A stretch of 64,000 nucleotides of DNA from NCBI GenBank assembly GCA_036365455.1, contig JAWQUS010000007.1, forward strand, positions 18,306,001 to 18,370,000, given 5' to 3'. How positions within the stretch are numbered: the first letter of the stretch is position 1; each line of letters starts with the position of its first letter. The stretch is from Macrosoma leucophasiata (Eukaryota; Arthropoda; Insecta; Lepidoptera; Hedylidae). Below, one piece after another: positions 32,626 through 47,600 of the stretch. The translations under genes and the position numbers were made by a program. Under the pieces are notes generated by a model, which was not told where the DNA came from, did not search any database, and worked only from the letters and a program-made list of their open reading frames with translations.

Positions 32626-35600
32626 CTGAAAACAAAGACTATATATGAATAAACACATGCGTGTAAAACGTCAAGACATGAGAGACCACCGGGGGCTAAT
32701 GAAATCAATGAAACAATTGAAATCGATAGTCATATTTTTCTCGCGAGCTGACGCCCGTCAGCTCGACGCCGTCAGCACAATTAAGATTGTCTTTCAACAA
32801 GGGATCGGCCGACGATCTTGGAGCGAAGGGAGGATGGGACAGTTGGTATATTATTAAGTATGGCAGATATCAGTCCAAAATTCAGTAAATTGGTATATTT
32901 TTAATCTCCAGGGAAGGACCCCTCTGGCAACGCCTATAACTTTCAACGTGTCACTTTATTCTTATTAATATAAGAACACAGAGCCAAGTTTTTAGGATTC
33001 CTTAGCTCAAAAGGAAAAAAACGGAACCCTTATAGGATCACTCGTGTGTCTGACTCGTCTTTCAGTATATTACAGCCAGTTTGCTTTTTAAATAAATTGC
33101 GGAGTCTTTATTGTTGGGGTTTTTGCTATTAATGAGCGTTATTTCATTAAACACTGTATTACATCAAATGTCTATTTATTTCTTATGACCATTGGTCCAT
33201 TCTCATGGTTCGCAGGGTGGCTAGGCAACAACTGCTTCTCGCCGGTACCAGAGAATATGTAATAATACTACGTATAGAATGGACACTTCGACGTCCCGCC
33301 CGATTTGCCTGCATCACTCAACCCCTTCCCCTCTTATGGGCGACGGTTGGTGTTTTGTACGTGCTACACACACAGGTGCGCGTGTAAATACACGTCACTG
33401 ATTGATGTCTATGTAATAGAAACCAAATTGAGCATTTGTATGGAATTTTGGTGGAGTGTCCGCGGTGGTATTGCTTAATTGACATTGAAAATGAGCTTCA
33501 AAACCAATTGAATTGATTTGGTATGATACACAGGTCCACCTTCTCCTTTATTTTTTTACTGGGTGTAATAACTGGGAAAAATACATTAGGTACCTATATA
33601 TTACAGGAATACATATAGGTAAGAAGTCTATAGGTAATATATGAATCTTTCAATTGTACGGAACCCTATGCACGCAAGTCATACTCGCATTTCAAATTAC
33701 ATAGAAAAACTATTGCCAATATAATGACATTGGCGATTCGGTCAAGGTAGTACAAAAACTGGTTAATATTATTTATTATGTCGAATTATTCTCTCAAACT
33801 TTATTAATATTTTAAGGCTTAAGTGCACACACTGGCCACGGTCATGGTAGTTTCCCAAAATCGTACGCGTCAAATTCACAAATCTACAATAAACAATAAC
33901 CGGGTATGTTTGACAAGGTATAACTTTATTGTTTTAAGTGAAGAGGGCCGAAAGCAACATTGAAATAAATTTATAGTTTAATTATGCTTTTTAAATAAAC
34001 AAACCATTTATGAAAACCCAATGTTTAAAAAGAATGGTGATGTCTAAAAACGATTAGTTTTAGACTAGGTAGGAGCCATCCAGAAATTACGTCACATGTA
34101 AAGCGGGGAGGGAGGCTGACAACATGTGTGACATTTTGTGACAAGAGGTGGGTGGGTCTTGGTTATGCACATACGAAGACGCGGGAAAAAGCTCATCTAG
34201 ACTATTCCCACTAAATGCGGGGCTTCCATTTTTAGATTTTATTAATTTTTCCGTCACTGGTTTACACGTGTATTAAATTTCAGGTCAATCGGCTCAGTAC
34301 TTTCGAGAAAATCGGCTCGAGACATACGGATAGACAGACACACGATCTTATAAGGGTGCCGTTTTATTCTTTTGAGGTAAGGGAACCCTAAAAAGGTGCA
34401 CATGTCAACTACATAGGTTTTTTTAAAATCATTTTCTGTCACTTGACCGATCCTCATATTTTAAGCCGGCCTACACAGCACCGGTCTTAATGAGCTCAGC
34501 AATTAGCAAAGTGTCTGGTGTATGGAGACGTTTTAAAACACAAATTGTTTCACCTAAATACCTATCATTCCGTTTGTTGTGTTGTTTACTGGTGGTAGAG
34601 CTCCAGTGACGGAGCTCGCGGGCGTAGACACCACCGCATTACCTAATGTACTTGCCGCTAAATGGTAGTGTTCAGCACTATCGTGTTCCGGTCAGGTGGT
34701 AATGTACGGCCCTGTAATTTCCGGCACAGAGGCATAACACCTTAGGCCTCAGGAGTGGTAACGCATCTGCATTTTGACCTTGGTCTTTGTGTGGGTGTCT
34801 ATAGGCTGCAGTCATCACTTAACATCAATGTGCATGCTTGTTGGCTTGTTTGCCACATCAATTACATTAAAAAAAATCATAGTGAAGTCAAGTCAATCAG
34901 GTAAGAGCACGGGAAGTCTGTAAGAGATAAGGACCGAGATGTTCAACGCTCAATCCATCATTACCAACAATAGTTCTAACAAAATAATAAGACAGGATTA
35001 CAGAGAGATTGGTGACGGGTTAGTCGAAATTTAATTCAAGTACTCACTGACAAATTCTCTGATTGCTGGCAATAATGGTTCAGGTACTATTGGGTCGTCG
35101 CGTGCGTTGATAAATATCATCGGCGTTTTTATATTTTCCAGGTAAAATGCCGAAGAACTCCATTTGTACAAGTCCGCTACTGATTCGTATCCATATACTT
35201 TTCTGTAATTAAAATGATAGATACGTTAAACTTGTTTCGCTCTAATCTGTAAAAGGAAACTAAGCAATGCGAGATGGCGTAACGTCGAAGTTAGGCGTTT
35301 TATAACGCTGTCCATATTTTGTGGAATAAAAACATAGATAGATATGATGAAAACGCATTATTTTTATGACTGTGTGTATAAAAAACATAAAAATAATGCC
35401 ATCGTCATTGAAGTGAAGTGAAAATTGTATGTAGCACACAACAAACATAGGTAGGTACCTAAAAAGGTAGATGTCTTAATGCGGTGCCACTCCCTATGCC
35501 TAGCCTAATATTTATAACCTCTATATCAGATAATCCAGATATTATACATATTACCATACCATATAATTGAAGAGCAGTAGCGGCTCAGAGATTAGGGAAA

Positions 35601-38600
35601 GTATTGCACGCCCCAAAAAATATTTAAAAAAAAATGCAAAAGAAACAACCCCGACATCCTTGAACTCTAGCATCGAGTGGCTCTGCTACTAGAAAGTGTC
35701 AATTAGAAGAGGACATTTCATTAACTGTATATATTAAACAAAAAAAATATACGAACATACTTCAAATGCTACGTACTAGTATAACGTCCTTTAAAATCTA
35801 AATGAATGCAGTCTAGACCACTTTCACCGTCCAAATGTTGTCACATATCTAGTTATCTGTTCGATGTTTTTATAATAAACCAAATTTGTGTTCTGGTGAT
35901 TGGCCTTTGTGTGTTGACAATAATAATTAGGAGTACAGTTTTCAAGAGTGCATGAAATGGTTTTCATGTCGCTTGACTGCACTGGTACTGGCATCGAAAA
36001 TAATAGACTCATACTTTTGCGTCTTCCGCAGACTGAAGAAAATGTTTTTTTCATCTATGAAGGAAGGTAGTATAGTCAATTTTAAGTTGCAATTATTAGA
36101 GCGCGACATTTGTGATATCTCTATAATTGGCATTTATCGGTTAGTTTATGTATACGTTAACTAACCGATAAATAAGGACCCATTAGTAAGAAATAGGGGC
36201 ATTCATAACGCCCGGGCAATTATTATTAGTAGTGACATATTTTCTTTGTATAATTTTAATTTAAATATTTGTATGCCAGTGTTGGCGAAACGTGGTGGAC
36301 TAATTATTATTATCACATTTTTTTTGTATCCATATTTGCACAAATAAACGATTTGATTTCATTTGATTTGACAAGCGATTAAGGGCGAATTGATTTAAGA
36401 GACTTGCACACGAAATGTTCCCTACTATTATGTATAAAATTGATCACCATTGTTTAGGAGCTCCCGTTTTTACTCTTTGGGTACGGAACTCTAAAATACA
36501 CGCCTCCGACGACTCTCGGATTGCCCCAAGAAATGGTATATGATCTCATCTAATCCTATCCCGTCTCGGGCCCCACGTTTGTGAGGAGCCACCAGAGCCA
36601 TTCCGGCTCAGTACAACCCTGCAAATACACCTCTAGGTTTTAGCTGTTTGACACATACCGAGAGTAAGCTTCGTCCAAGTCTGGCAGCGTACCAGCCGAA
36701 ACTATCATTTTTTCGTCCAGCGAGTATCTATTCTTCATCTCGGTGCTGAGCAGCATGCGCTTGTGCCGCGTGATGATGTTACGGTAGTTGTCCGTCATTA
36801 TGTACAGGTAGAAACGGCGGAAGTTTTGCCATTGGAGCAGGTAGAACATGGTGCTATAAAAAAATAATGATATAATTACAATACCGTGTCGGCTTAGATC
36901 TAATATAGATGTGATCTAGAATGGACAAGTAATAAAAGAAAGACGGCGGAACTTGCAAAATATTGAAACTCTTATTTCTTTGTAGCTGATGATTTTCTAA
37001 GATAAGGAATGAGAGTAAGGTGGACAATGTGGGCACTGTCTATGCATCCCTTTATCTCTTTAGTCTCCTTTTACCATCATTTCTAACACGCCCACGTTAC
37101 TTTTTATTAAAACATTATATTGATTTGCGAAATCAAATTAAACATTTTAATGTCAATATGAGACTTTTTTATTTCATGAGACTTTTTTCAACAACGAAAC
37201 CTTTGAAAATTTACTTGTTAAGTTATTATCTGGTTACATATTCAAGATGAACATGATAAGCACGCGTAACCGTTCAAGCTTATTTTAAATCCGAACTCGC
37301 CAAATACCTTTATTTTTTCTCATCAATGTAGCCGCTAATTAAGTTTTAATGACTTCAATCCAAACATGGACAACTATAAAGATTAATGGAAGTAGGTCAA
37401 TTTACACTTGGTCATCAATAGTATTATGTGTTAACCGCCCTTGGAATATATTGAAGTCTTGAAAGTAGGTACAGTATCCAACAAGAAATATTGTACATCG
37501 ACCTTAGGAAGGAGACTTCGGCTTATTTCGGGTCTGTAGAGCGTTATCTCTTTCGCACCTTACCTATGTGACGTTTGTCGACCATTTTGAGCAAGTTTTG
37601 ACCAATACCGGACTATCAGTGCTTACATAGGCAGAGATAACGCTCTACGAAGCTTACTTTTAAAAGATATATTAGATACCCATTTATTTGTTACTGTGTT
37701 ACTCAAAAAAATTGCTTGTAGTCCAAACCTAAATGTCTGAAACATTGTCTATCATTCGTGCATATTGTAGGTACTATAACAATTTTGTAGTAAAAATCCA
37801 CATTAGACGAAATTTGAACATGCGACCTCTGAATTTATTAAAGCCATTTTCCACTAAGCTACAGATAAAGATAAAGAAACTGGAGTCAAATCCCGCCTGA
37901 AGTCGGATTTCTTACTTTTCATTTACTCTTGCCTTTAAACAATTTTCTGTCAAACCAGCTGACCCCGGTGAACTTTTTATCGACATCACACATTTTGAAA
38001 TATTTTCTATTATTTTTTATACTAACCCTCTCCTGATCAATAACAAACATATAAACTATAAATTTATCCAATTTGATGCACTCGTTCTACAGTTTTGCGC
38101 TTACAAACATTTCGGTGATTTATTTCTATTTATACATGTATAGATATTATAATAAAAATTATACAATCAGTAAAGTAGGTTTATTAAGATAACTTTAGAC
38201 TCTGCGATAAAACATATATTATTATCACCAAAGCTACCTGTATAAATAATTGCATAGACAAATGTAAATACTTAACATTTTAATTAAATGTTTAACTAAT
38301 TTATTGACAAAAAATATTTTAACTATAGATATATAGATCTATTGAACCTTTGTAATCTCTAAAAACGTGTGATTGTAAAACTTTTAGTGCAGTCAAAAGT
38401 GTTTTAAAACGGCATTCAGCCATTTAAAACGATTATAATGTTAATCAATAAAACCCTGAACTCCATTACTTTATTTAATAGTATATCGTGTATAGCAAAC
38501 TCGATTTGACGACTGTGTGAAAATAAAAATAAAGTAACACCTGATGTAAGGCCGTTAGTCATCGCAATAAAAAAAAAACAGATCAAGTGCGAGTGGGATT

Positions 38601-41600
38601 CGCCAGTAGAGCTCCGCACAAATAAAAAAAAAATCAATCTTACTCTTTTGATCTGTACTTATCAACTATTTTCCTGTTTTTTTATTTATTTAATTTTACC
38701 ACAGTACTGTGCCACTGCAAATTACTACTAGGCAATTACTCGATTTCATGTGGTTAGGCACCACCATATTATCTAATCTACTTGCTGCTAAATGGTAGTG
38801 TAGATATGGATATTTACTCGTATATGCTACAGTAATTACTTACCATAGTTACCAACAATGTGTAACTATGGTAAGTAATGTATGCTTGCTTGTCACTTAA
38901 TATCATCAAAAAACAATTGGGTTTTTGAAAATGGTTGTGATTTAGTTTCTTAATTTAGTTTTTTAAATATTTGGAACTATCATAGGAGCCTCATTTTGAT
39001 TTGAACAAATTTGATGTGAATGATAAACGACAGATGGACAAGGACTCCGGTTTTTCCTTTTGAGATACGGAGCCCTAAAAATGAAGTTACGTCGATCGAT
39101 ACAGTCCATTAAAAACAATAACATTTATATTTTATAATTTACTAGCTTTTTTATTTACGCCATTTTCTTTGATTTCAGCGCAAAATAGAATATGAATGTA
39201 GATTTTCGGGATTAAAACTATAAAACTTTGTTAAAATAAATCAAAAATTCAATTTCGCCGCAGCAATTTGTTAGTGAAATTGTAACAGACAAACAGTGAG
39301 AGAAGCAGAAAGACAATTACTCTCACATACTTATACATATAGATTAATATAGATTAAACTGTATTTCTATAAATATATATTTTGATTTTAATATGCATGA
39401 TGAATGAAGTGCATTCACGTTAGTTATGCTTTCCAATTCATAATAAGAAATAAACACCTTTGTTTGAGGCCTTAACAACAACTATGTCTGCGATCTGTGG
39501 GGAGACGGTGGCGTTAGTCCTATCGGATTTAGGATATTTAGGAATGATCACTTCAGCTGAAAAACGTCCATTGCACAAAAGCGGAGGCGTCTTTGAGGGA
39601 GTCCAAAAATGGCCAATATTGTGCAACATCCGGGAGAAAATGTCAAAATTGCCACGCTTGGCATGCAGATTGGCGCACACAGTAGTTTTATCGCAGGACG
39701 CTGCTGCCCATCCTGCTTTAATGCAGAATGGGCTGGGCATATTGGAATGTTTTGACCGCCATTCTACGGTTCACTGACTGCACTAGCATCAGAATTATCT
39801 TTCACTAGTGGACGGTGGAGTCATCACTTCTCGACGCCAACGTTATGTTGCAATGCAATAGCTTAAGTCAAGACAAATCGTGAAACGCGTATTGAAACTT
39901 GTACTGTAGCGCAGGCGAGCCTAAACAAAAAACAAATGAATACTTACTCAATAGCATTGTATCCCTGGCATATAGATATTCCGCCTATTATATTGCTCGG
40001 TCGCTTTCTATCCTCGCCTAAGTATTTCGTAATCAGGTTACCGCCCAGGCTAAAGCCTACGAGGAGCAACTTCGTGTTAGGATAACGTTCCCATAGGTTC
40101 TCTACCATGTAGCTGAAATCTTCCGTGTGGCCTGAAAAAAAATGTGCATGAAATAAATGTATAACTTGAAGTCCGTTCCCCGGAGGTGTAATGCATACAT
40201 GCAAACACCGAGGATTCGCTGGGGTTCAGAGGGTATGTTGTCTTCTCCACTGGGCAAGCAAGAGAGCGCAAATGGCTGTCAGCCAATTTAAAAGCAACTC
40301 GCAATTCGCTAGTTAAGCGTGTTTTTAGAACCTTGTAATAGATGGTGAGCTTAATGACAACCCTACCTACACAAGGCACATTACTAAATTCGGAGAGTCC
40401 TACGCCGCCATAGCGTTATAATTCTATGTACGCCGCGCTCTACGCGAGAATCGAGCTCGGGACCTCAGCGACTACCAGCGAGTACCATTACGAAATATTT
40501 AGTTTATTTATGCGTTTACTGTTTATTAATAACACGACCCCGAGGCATTTTGTTATTTTTCCGTTTAAGACCTACTTTTATAACGCTCTTCAACCTTTTT
40601 TCTAGTTTTCCGTAGCTCCCATATAAAACAACGGAATCCTGAAAAATCCTGATAAAATAAAATAATTTTACACACTAGGCTTTATTAAGCTCTATCGTGG
40701 TATACTATGCCGTTGTACACACATAAACACCCAGATCCGAAACAAAAATCTGTATGCCATAAGTTGCCAACTGTTTGTCAAACGAAGTGCCGACTGTCTG
40801 TCTGGCCCATCGACGATAGAACTAGAAGATACGTTGTGTCGTCGATGGTCTGGCCAGACCTTAAAGCAGGATTGCACTTTATCCCGCATCACATTGTATA
40901 TTATTATCTACATTTTTCTTACAGGAGTGGAGGCAGGAGTGAAGCGTCCTGTGTATTGTTTACAATTTTAAGGGGCATGAAGGAATATGCCCACTTTCCC
41001 ACCCCACCACATAGTCTATAATTATAATTTTCCTGTACCTAATGGTGACGTCGATTTAACTGCTTCTTTTATTTCTATAAAAACCAATTGTTGTGCAAAA
41101 TTAAAACAACACCTATACCCAAGTATAAACTTTTTTATATTTTTTATTTTAAAGTTACAAGGATAAGTTTGTGCATAACGAGGCTTATTTCTATACATTA
41201 CAATATTTATATTACTTATTTTTAATGATACATATTAGATACTTAATAAACGAAACAGAATAAACTCAAGAAAACTATTGTTATAAATTTAATTCTGTAG
41301 AGGTACATTATGTGGAGGGTTGCATCCTTTTTATGATAGGTAACTCGGGCACGTTGTTACGAAATATATTGGCCTTGCGATAATTTTAACATTACCAATG
41401 CGCGTGATCTCCGATCATCACACCATCCGAGATATTCACTACAATCGCGAATTTAACACTCGAACTCGACCCGTCAAGTCTGCGTATTATCAAAATTGAC
41501 TAACTAAAAAAGTGTACCAGCAAACGAATAATCAGTTCTCTTGTTAATGTATATTTAATTTTATAATTTGTGAAAAATACGATTACTTTTTAAAGGCGTT

Positions 41601-44600
41601 CAAAATTGAATTCGTAGATCTCAACTAAAAACATGATAAGTATCTACTTTTAGTATAAACTTTTAATAAAAAAAAAAAAAACAAAACAATCTTCAAGTCG
41701 AGACTAACACACAGACAGACAACGCACAGAAATTGGTTTCCAAACTACTGGTCGTAGAAAGCCGTAATTTAATAATCATGTTCCTTGGGACAGTAGGAGC
41801 ATGTTTATAACTTAGAAATGATTTAACTAAATACCTGGTATTAGGCATACGTAACGAACCCGCGGGCAAAACAAGTACTAGATAATTTCTTATTATAGTA
41901 TAAAACGCTACAGTTAAAATTAACACTATCAACATATAAACAGTCAGAATATGTAATAGGTAGGCATTACATTTTTACAAGTGAGTCAGGGCTTAGTCAC
42001 TTTAAGTAATGGACGGCATCATCAATGATTGCTGTGTAGGCGTATTGAATCATATCTATTATCTAATCATGGCAGCTAATATAATTCTTGTATAACTTTA
42101 AGTAAACCGTCTGACTTTTCGATTAGAAATTTCGCGATAACTATGAACGGTACCAACCAAGATTATGACTGTTTCCCCAAACAGTGACCGAGATCGTACT
42201 TATAATGAATAAATCTATTGTAACTACGTGTCTCGCATGTAAATTTGTTCAATGTCAAGTAGGTATTACAAATACGTGTGAATTTAACCATTCATGTAAT
42301 GTAAGCATTATTAAAAAAACTGGTATAATGTGAAATAGTTGAATGAAAGAAAGGTTGTCGTTGGTTATTTTTATTCGTTGTATGGTAATAAATAAGTATT
42401 ATGTAAGTATAGAGTGAGCGCCCGCGACGCCCAGACCTTCGTTTTATTATAAAAGCTGAAAATTCTTCTCTAAATGTCCCCTATACATGTATAAGCAAAC
42501 CCAGCCCATACAACCTGGATCGCGGTGGCTTTGGCAGGTAACAGGTAGTAAAGGTGAGTAAAATTGTGTTTCAAATTTGTGATAGTATAAAACTTAGTTT
42601 TCAAATATTTTAACTAACAATCATATTAGAAACCGCCTCGTCTATTGGCGGACACTTAGGACGGTAACAACCCCTTACCAGACACCCTCACAGTCTAATT
42701 ATTTATAAATCTACTTTCATCATAGTATAAAATCTGACTTTTATATATGTTAATTGTTTTATATTATTTCGCATTAACACATGCTTGTGAAATATATTTT
42801 ATTTTTAAAGAAAAATGGAAAGAAAAATTTGACTTCAGGCGAGGCTCGAACTCGCGACCTACTGGGAATCTAGTCCAGCCTCGCCTGAAGTCAAATTTTT
42901 CTTTCCATTTTTCTTTAAAAATAAAATTTTATATATGTTATTCAGTAAACTATACGAATAATGTTTCCGCAATCCCCAGTCACTTTCGATGGTTCACCTA
43001 TCTTCCCAGACACATTGAAGTCTACTCCAGGCGTACGCGCGATGAATATCATACATACACATTTATCTCCTTAACTTTAAAACTTCTAGAATTTTATCAT
43101 CGACTGCCGATTTTTCTCATTATTTTCTGCACAATACTTAAAAAAAATATATCGATTGATATTTTTTTACCAACTTTCTTAAATCACAACTTGATTCCAT
43201 AAAATTCACTTGAACAAATTCAAATTTTAGTTGAATATAAAATATAATGATAATTTGCAAAAGTTAATAGCGTAATGAATCGCATTATTATGTTGTTGAT
43301 TTCATAATTTGTTGATATGACATTTTATTTTACATTATTTTATAAATAAGTTAATATTTTTAATCTACATAATTATTTTTCTTGATAAACTTACAGTATA
43401 GATCGCGCTATTTCACTCGCACCAACGTACACTATATTAATTGCGCGTACGCCTGGAGTAGACTTCAATGTGTCTGGGAAGATAGGGGAACCATCGAAAG
43501 TGACTGGGGATTGTGGAAACATAATTCGTATAGTTTACTGAATAACATATATAAAAGTCAGATTTTATACTATGACGAAAGTAGATTTATAAATAATTAG
43601 ACTGTGAGGGTGTCTGGCAAGGGGTTGCCACCGTACAAAGTGTCCGCCGATAGACGAGGCGGTTTCTAATATGATTGTAAGTTAAAATATATGAAAACTA
43701 AGTTTTATACTATCACAAATTTGAAACACAATTTTACTCACCTTTACTACCTATTACCTGCCAAAGCCACCGCGACCCAGGTTGTATATTTTGATTTTGC
43801 TTATACCTGTATAGGGGACATTTAAAGAAGAATTTCCAGGTTTTATAATATAACGAAGGTCTGGGCGTCGCAGGCTCTTAGAATATTATTTTGTTTAATG
43901 TTTTGACTAATTTGAGGAAGTAAATGTGATATGGGAGTCTCGTCATCGCCTGTTATTATATGAATATAATTTATGCACGTGACTAAAGCAAAACAAATTA
44001 ATTTAGATAACCCTCAATAAATTTGAACTTCAAAGTCACATGATTGTTTTATTTCGTTATATAGCCACATTTGTTTTTTCTAATAAGCAAGCAGCGCGGT
44101 ACGCTATCACAGCCCCTTTTTTTAATAGACTCATGTAGGCGGCACGTCGCAAGATTGCACTAGTCTACTTCACCGGGCAATCGGCGAGCACAGGGCGCTC
44201 TCAGCCTGAATAAAGTGAGCGCAACTGCCTAAGATGGTTCGGGCATATAGAAAGAATGTCGAATGAGCGAATGACTAAACAGATATACAATGCGAATGTG
44301 GATGGTTGCAGAGGCCCAGGAAGACCAAGGCTGACCTACCATGACCAAATAGGTCGAGTTCTGTCTGATGGTGGGGTCAAAAGTCTTAGGAATCGGCGTG
44401 CATGTATGAAGAGAATGATGAAGGTAGACGAGGCACGAGAGGTTTGTCAGAACCGGGATGTCTGGCGCTCTACACTCTCTGCCTACCCCGTTAGGGACCT
44501 GGCGTGAAGATACATACATACATACAAATTTGAAACACAATTTTACTCACCTTTACTACCTGTTACCTGCCAAAGCCACCGCGACCCAGGTTGTATAGGC

Positions 44601-47600
44601 TGGGTTTGCTTATACCTGTATAGGGGACATATATCGAAGAATTTTCAGCTTTTATAATATAACGAAGGTCTGGGCGTCGCGGGCTCTTAGACCAGTATAT
44701 TTATTATTTTCAATAAAAAGCTTTTTGTCGAATTCAAGTAAGTGACTATAAAACTTATAAACAGTCCGATATTTTCAGCAAGTTCTCGTTTCCGCTTCCG
44801 TAATGCGGCAAGTAATTTACTCGTTTTCACGATTACAAATATTTTTTTCAATAAATAGGTAAGTATGTGAAACTAATTAAACACAAAAAAAAATGTATCT
44901 TTTTCAACAATCACTATAAACAACACATTTTATGCATAATGATTCGAACTTTAAAGATTTTTGAAATCTTACAAGACTTGTGTTGTGGATTATTACGATT
45001 TAGATATCCAGCATAACATTCATCATAGTACATAGAGGCAGAAAAAACGAACGAATCCAACAACTTTAGAAATAGAACGCATTAGAGAGGTATAAGGTTT
45101 GATTTAATGCTACGACGGCGTCAAATGCATCAAGTTAGTACTTTCAGATTTCCGTCTAAGTGCGGCCAGACCCGAGCGTTACTTGTGTATTTTATAGCAA
45201 TAGATCAAAATTCATTTAATCACTTGGAAATAAAAAAAAATCTTGTGATAGGTCAAATTACAAAATTTACAAATATAAAATTGAAATTAATAACAATACG
45301 TTGAATAATGATACTTGTATACTCTTTGACTGATACATTGATTTATTATGTCAAAGAAAACCTTAAAAATTAAATAAATAATGGCCCAAAATTAATCTTA
45401 ATTTTAATTAAAATACGTATCAACAGAATGTTCCATACTCTCTTCTTCGATCAACGTTATTGATCGAAGGAACAGATTATAAAAATGCATATCTGACTTT
45501 ATCTATGAACCCGATTTTACTGGTCAACATACTTCAGACTACACAAATAGATATGAGACACACAGATATAGACATTATAATAAAAAAATATCAGCAATAT
45601 AGTATCTGATGACATAAGATTTTTAATGTAAACGAATACGAGTCATAAGCGTCCTTGAATGTGTGGCATACATTTAATATTATGCATAGTGAATAAGGAA
45701 TGTAGCATTACCTTGACATTGAAACTTTAAAACGAATATGTATGGGGATAAAAATTTAACTTATAGCGTTTATTTAAAGTTAACATACACAATACAATGA
45801 CATATTATACTTACTAGTTATAATAATGAAAACAACTAATTTATTTTGAGAGCTATAAAAGTAGAATATGTATAAACTTATCTACTCGATTAAAATTATT
45901 TCTGATCCTATATAATTTTATTTACATACCTAGTTCAAAACAATGCAGACATTTTACTTTAATTATCTTTATCGGACTTGGCAAAGAACATTTATGTTGT
46001 ACCTATGTTTATTTTCATAATAATATCTCTCTAGGGTTTTTTTCACAAACTCGTTTTTAAGGTTATACGTATAATTTCAAAAACTTGAAAATCGACGTTA
46101 TATTTAACTGAAAAAAAAAAAAGTACCTACTAATTTGCACAACCGTAGCGTATTTTCTTTTAAGTAGGAAAAAAGTTTTTAAAGTTACTGGTGTTATAAG
46201 AAGTTCTCATTTAAAATGCATTTTTGAATTTAGTTTTATCATATTTAATTAATGGCAAGTGAAAAATGTTACAGTACGTTGTTCAGGAAAATAATCGATG
46301 CGCAATATAAGTACAAGAGTTTGAGAACCTCTGACCAACGCAAAAAAAATATTGAATTAATCAGAATGTTACTTTATACCTAAAAAATAAAAAAAATAAA
46401 AATACGCTTACACTCACAGCTCCACAGTAGGTATAAACCTGTATCGTGGGTGCCGTTGCACACATACAACACACACATAAACACCCAGACCCGAAACAAA
46501 TATCTGTAGGCCATACAAATACTTTTGTCCCGGTGCGGGGATCGAACCCGCGACCCTTCGCATCAAACAGTCATCTCACACCGCTAGACTAACCGGGTAG
46601 TCAAATCCTAGGTACAGTACTCAACAATTAATATTGCACATCGAGCCTGTGAAAGAGACGAGCGGCTCGTTTCGACTTCGTAGAGCGTTATCTCTGTTGC
46701 ACACTGCCTACGTAAGCACTGACAGTCCGGTATTGGTCAAAACTTCATCAAAATGGTCGACAAACGTCAAATAAGTACTGTGGGAAAGAGATAACGCTCT
46801 ACAGACCCGAAATAAACCGAAGTCTCCTTCCTAGGCTCGGTGTGTAATATTTAGCAAGAAGTAGCGATTTTTTTTTTTCTAAATCAACTAGCCAAATTAA
46901 TATACAGGGTTAAGGATATCTAAAGCATAAATCGTCAAAGGTGAGTTAGGTACGTTAAGACTAACAATCTTTGTTGTATGACTTTTGCCAAAACGCAGTA
47001 CATCACCTGATAAGAAATAAAATCGTTTCAAATGGAACTTCTATCAATCGTTATCGCTACGTTTCATTCATTCATAGGTTCAGACGTCAGCTGTTTACGT
47101 AACGGCCGGAGCGGGAGTGGAAAAGCGCGGTCAAGCGCCCCGTCTAAACTAAGCATTTAGGTATTTTATAGACAGTCTAACTATAGGTACCAGCATATTA
47201 TAGCGTGATGTGTTTACTTAGACACGCAATGTGAAGTTAAGAAGTATTAGAACTGCAAATTGTATTAATTCTATTTTTTTGTACAGTAAAAGAAAATATT
47301 GAATTAGAAAAAGTTGTAGAACAAAAGTGTTAGTCTTGATGAGCCAAAGCCTTCCTTTAAGAATTATGCGCTGGTTACCAATAACCCTGTATATTTTCCG
47401 AATCGATATTAAATTTGTTAAAATTAGTTGAATAATATGTGCTTTTATTTTTTAATCCTGGTTTAATTAAATAGTCTTATACTCACAGCCACACCAGGTA
47501 TAAACCTGTATCTTGGTTGTACACCATAGAGCAACACCGGAGGGGAGTAGCCATATGCAGGCTTTCCCCTTTGTCAAAGTACAAGACCAAATGGGCCCAT

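Noticed and set aside
42747..43202. 151-codon open frame on the plus strand
   Set aside because: It runs through the SINE hairpin and a foldback arm, with no protein features; it exists only because of the insertion.
44229..44540. 103-codon minus-strand frame
   Set aside because: Antisense to the LINE C-terminal frame 44256-44507, which has recognisable reverse-transcriptase tail motifs.
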